A stretch of DNA of 64,000 nucleotides from the NCBI GenBank assembly GCA_949361645.1, contig OX442415.1, positions 717,501-781,500 on the forward strand, in the 5' to 3' direction. Numbering within the stretch: the stretch's first letter is position 1; the number at the start of each line of letters is the position of its first letter. The notes beneath the pieces are model-generated. The model searched no databases. It saw only the letters and a list, made by a program, of their open reading frames with translations, and was not told where the DNA came from. Positions 62,200 through 64,000 of this stretch are shown here, piece after piece. The DNA is from Spongilla lacustris (lineage: Eukaryota > Porifera > Demospongiae > Spongillida > Spongillidae). Position numbers and translations under genes: made by a program.

Positions 62200-62640
62200 T
62201 ACTATATGGTAGGTGAGTCAGCAATCGCTTTTCTACTTACTACGAGACCTCAGACAGCCAAACTGAATAGGCACGTCGAGAAATTAACTGTCTTGAGTGG
62301 CAAAAAGGAAGCATCCTCTATATAGCTATATGAGTATATTAGCATGCAACTGATGCAAGCACAAGCTGGACGGATCTCACATGGTCTCGTGCACCTATTC
62401 TTAGAAGACCTTGTCGTCGAGTCCATGCAGCTTAGTACGGAATAGCCAAGATTCTGCTCGATCACACCTTTTACTTTTGCATATTGGGGTCCAGTTTATA
62501 GTAGGTATACTTTAAAAAGAATACACAGTAATACCCCTATAGAAGATCCATGACATGTAGAGCTATTAGTATACATGTACCATATCTCTACCCGATATAA
62601 CTGAGATATTAAAACATCTTCACTATGTTGAACGTTACAA
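62200..62640. repeat. Dispersed repeat, copy 2 (see 10795-11340)
   Basis: Same order of blocks (GGTGAGTCAGCAATCGCTTT onward) with a deletion of an internal stretch. Confidence 0.6.
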
Positions 62641-64000
62641 ACAAATCTATCATCACTGTGCAAAAAGTTTGTTATACGATAGTGTATATTTATGCGTATA
62701 TTTGAGGAATGCGCAAAATATACCCTGTGTAGTATATTTGAAGTGTACGACCGCGTATATTTGAGAATACGCAAGTGTCAAATACGTCACCGTTTATATA
62801 AGCACACCTTCAAAATATACGATAGTGTATTCTTAAGAGTATATTTGAATATACTGTACTACTGTGTATATTTCATTCCATAAAATCCCACTGTTTACAT
62901 AAGTATACCATAGAATTAATTCATGAGTGGTCAGTCCCGTACCCGGACCCACGTGAGGTAGGAAGGTGTGTAAGCATCGAAGTCGGAGTGCTACTTTGCT
63001 TCTATTAATGCTGCTGGACGTCAAAGGTTAGCTATATACATGTATGTCTGCTTGGTGTATATACGGCGGTAAATTTTGTGAGCGGTAGGCCGGGCCCATG
63101 GTGCATGGCTATGGCCTATGCTAACTCGCCAGTTGAGTTTGGTCATGATCACATCGGATCCCAGTAAATGCTACAATGGAAGCAGTAGAATGCCTGCACA
63201 GTAGACCTCTATTGGACCCCTGTACAAATGTTTGTGTAGTACGATACAAAAGTGCTCCAATTAGAAATGTGGTTAACTAACCGTGCATGCGGGCTATTTC
63301 ATGGTCGTGTTGAATCGCGCTGAGATCAGGGTTTTGATCGTTAAATGGCAATAGTTCGTCTTTCCAGAGTGTACAAGTTACCGGTATTATGTGTTGCAGT
63401 TGCTAAAGAATGAATTCACCTTTCTCTATTTGCACTAGGTTGGCAAGTGTCCTAAGTGTTCCCGTTCGGTTGAACAACCGAAATGATAGAACAACAGGCA
63501 CAATGGAGCGCGATATAAAAAGGTATAGGCCTATTCATTTGTTGTGTTTTGCTAAGGTAACTTGCAGACTCCGACCGGACGGTACGGTAAGTGTTTAACC
63601 CACACTGTTCCATTGTTTTAAGTCAAACATCGGAGATAGGAGACAAGAAAGGTAAGCATATCACTTACCCGATAATGTATCTGTTGCTTTATATATAGAA
63701 TCATGTATAAACAGAACGAGGATATGATATGTGGTGAGTGAAATTTTTTTTTTTACGATATGAATTTATTGTTCGTATTCTGTACAGGTGTCTTGGATCG
63801 AATATATGCAGATTACCGCCTCGGACTGTTAGTTTGTTGTTTTGTTGTATATGTGCAAAATGATTAAAATTTTAAATTGACTAAACTGGATCGGGAACGA
63901 GGGGTGGGAGTGGTAGGAGGATAATATACGACTAGTATACGGTGACCGACAACGTAGCCACAAAGTGAATTCAATGGTTTGCTAAGCAACCACAAATGTC
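62641..64000. other. No recognised genes
   Basis: 62670-62870 has a run of GTATATTTGA-type degenerate repeats. The remainder is low-information DNA with no supported frame on either strand. Confidence 0.4.

Overview
The window is animal nuclear DNA with no bacterial-type gene organisation. It holds split genes with GT-AG introns often only 48-110 bp long, conserved housekeeping genes (26S proteasome subunit PSMD2/Rpn1 and the ER glycolipid protein RFT1), two copies of a kelch plus Roc-COR GTPase plus death-domain module, several classes of decayed transposon, and an exceptional load of minisatellites. Short introns together with expanded kelch/Roc/death genes suggest a demosponge or similar early-branching invertebrate. 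This is inference; no diagnostic marker gene is present.

Layout. 1-7.7 kb: copy 1 of the module on the minus strand (kelch exons at 6977-5518, a 31-bp minisatellite, Roc-COR-death exons at 2630-196). 7.7-11.7 kb: repeats, including a retrotransposon RT-tail fragment. 12.4-19.8 kb: 5' two thirds of PSMD2 on the plus strand, with a 3.9-kb TA-flanked IS630/Tc1/mariner-clan transposon inside one intron. 19.8-27.6 kb: a 7.8-kb 29-bp minisatellite in the next PSMD2 intron. 28.2-29.4 kb: PSMD2 3' end, copy A, with a stop codon. 29.8-35.1 kb: tandem and interspersed RT-tail repeats with poly-G tracts, a MITE-like insert and an (AC)n palindrome. 35.3-37.5 kb: RFT1 exons, frameshifted and lacking the 3' end, followed by a 46-bp minisatellite. 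39-41.4 kb: an RNase H fragment and a segment that recurs at 47-49 kb. 41.6-42.8 kb: PSMD2 3' end, copy B, intact. 43.1-47.1 kb: two more large minisatellites. 47.2-50.1 kb: the second copy of the segment and truncated PSMD2 copy C. 51-52.1 kb: a third kelch fragment split by a MITE. 52.8-59.4 kb: copy 2 of the kelch/Roc-COR-death module, with a different death-domain exon. 59.7-64 kb: transposon debris (hAT C-terminus, two hairpin elements) and low-information DNA.

The striking biology is the repeated module. The two Roc-COR copies are near-identical, but their last exons encode unrelated-looking death domains, and each copy has a frameshift in a different exon. PSMD2 is divided by a transposon and a giant minisatellite, and its 3' end exists in three states (nonsense-mutated, intact, truncated). 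RFT1 shows tandem duplication of units that carry an exon plus its splice sites. Several breaks are small indels, some beside homopolymers, so uncorrected assembly error must be excluded before any gene is called dead.
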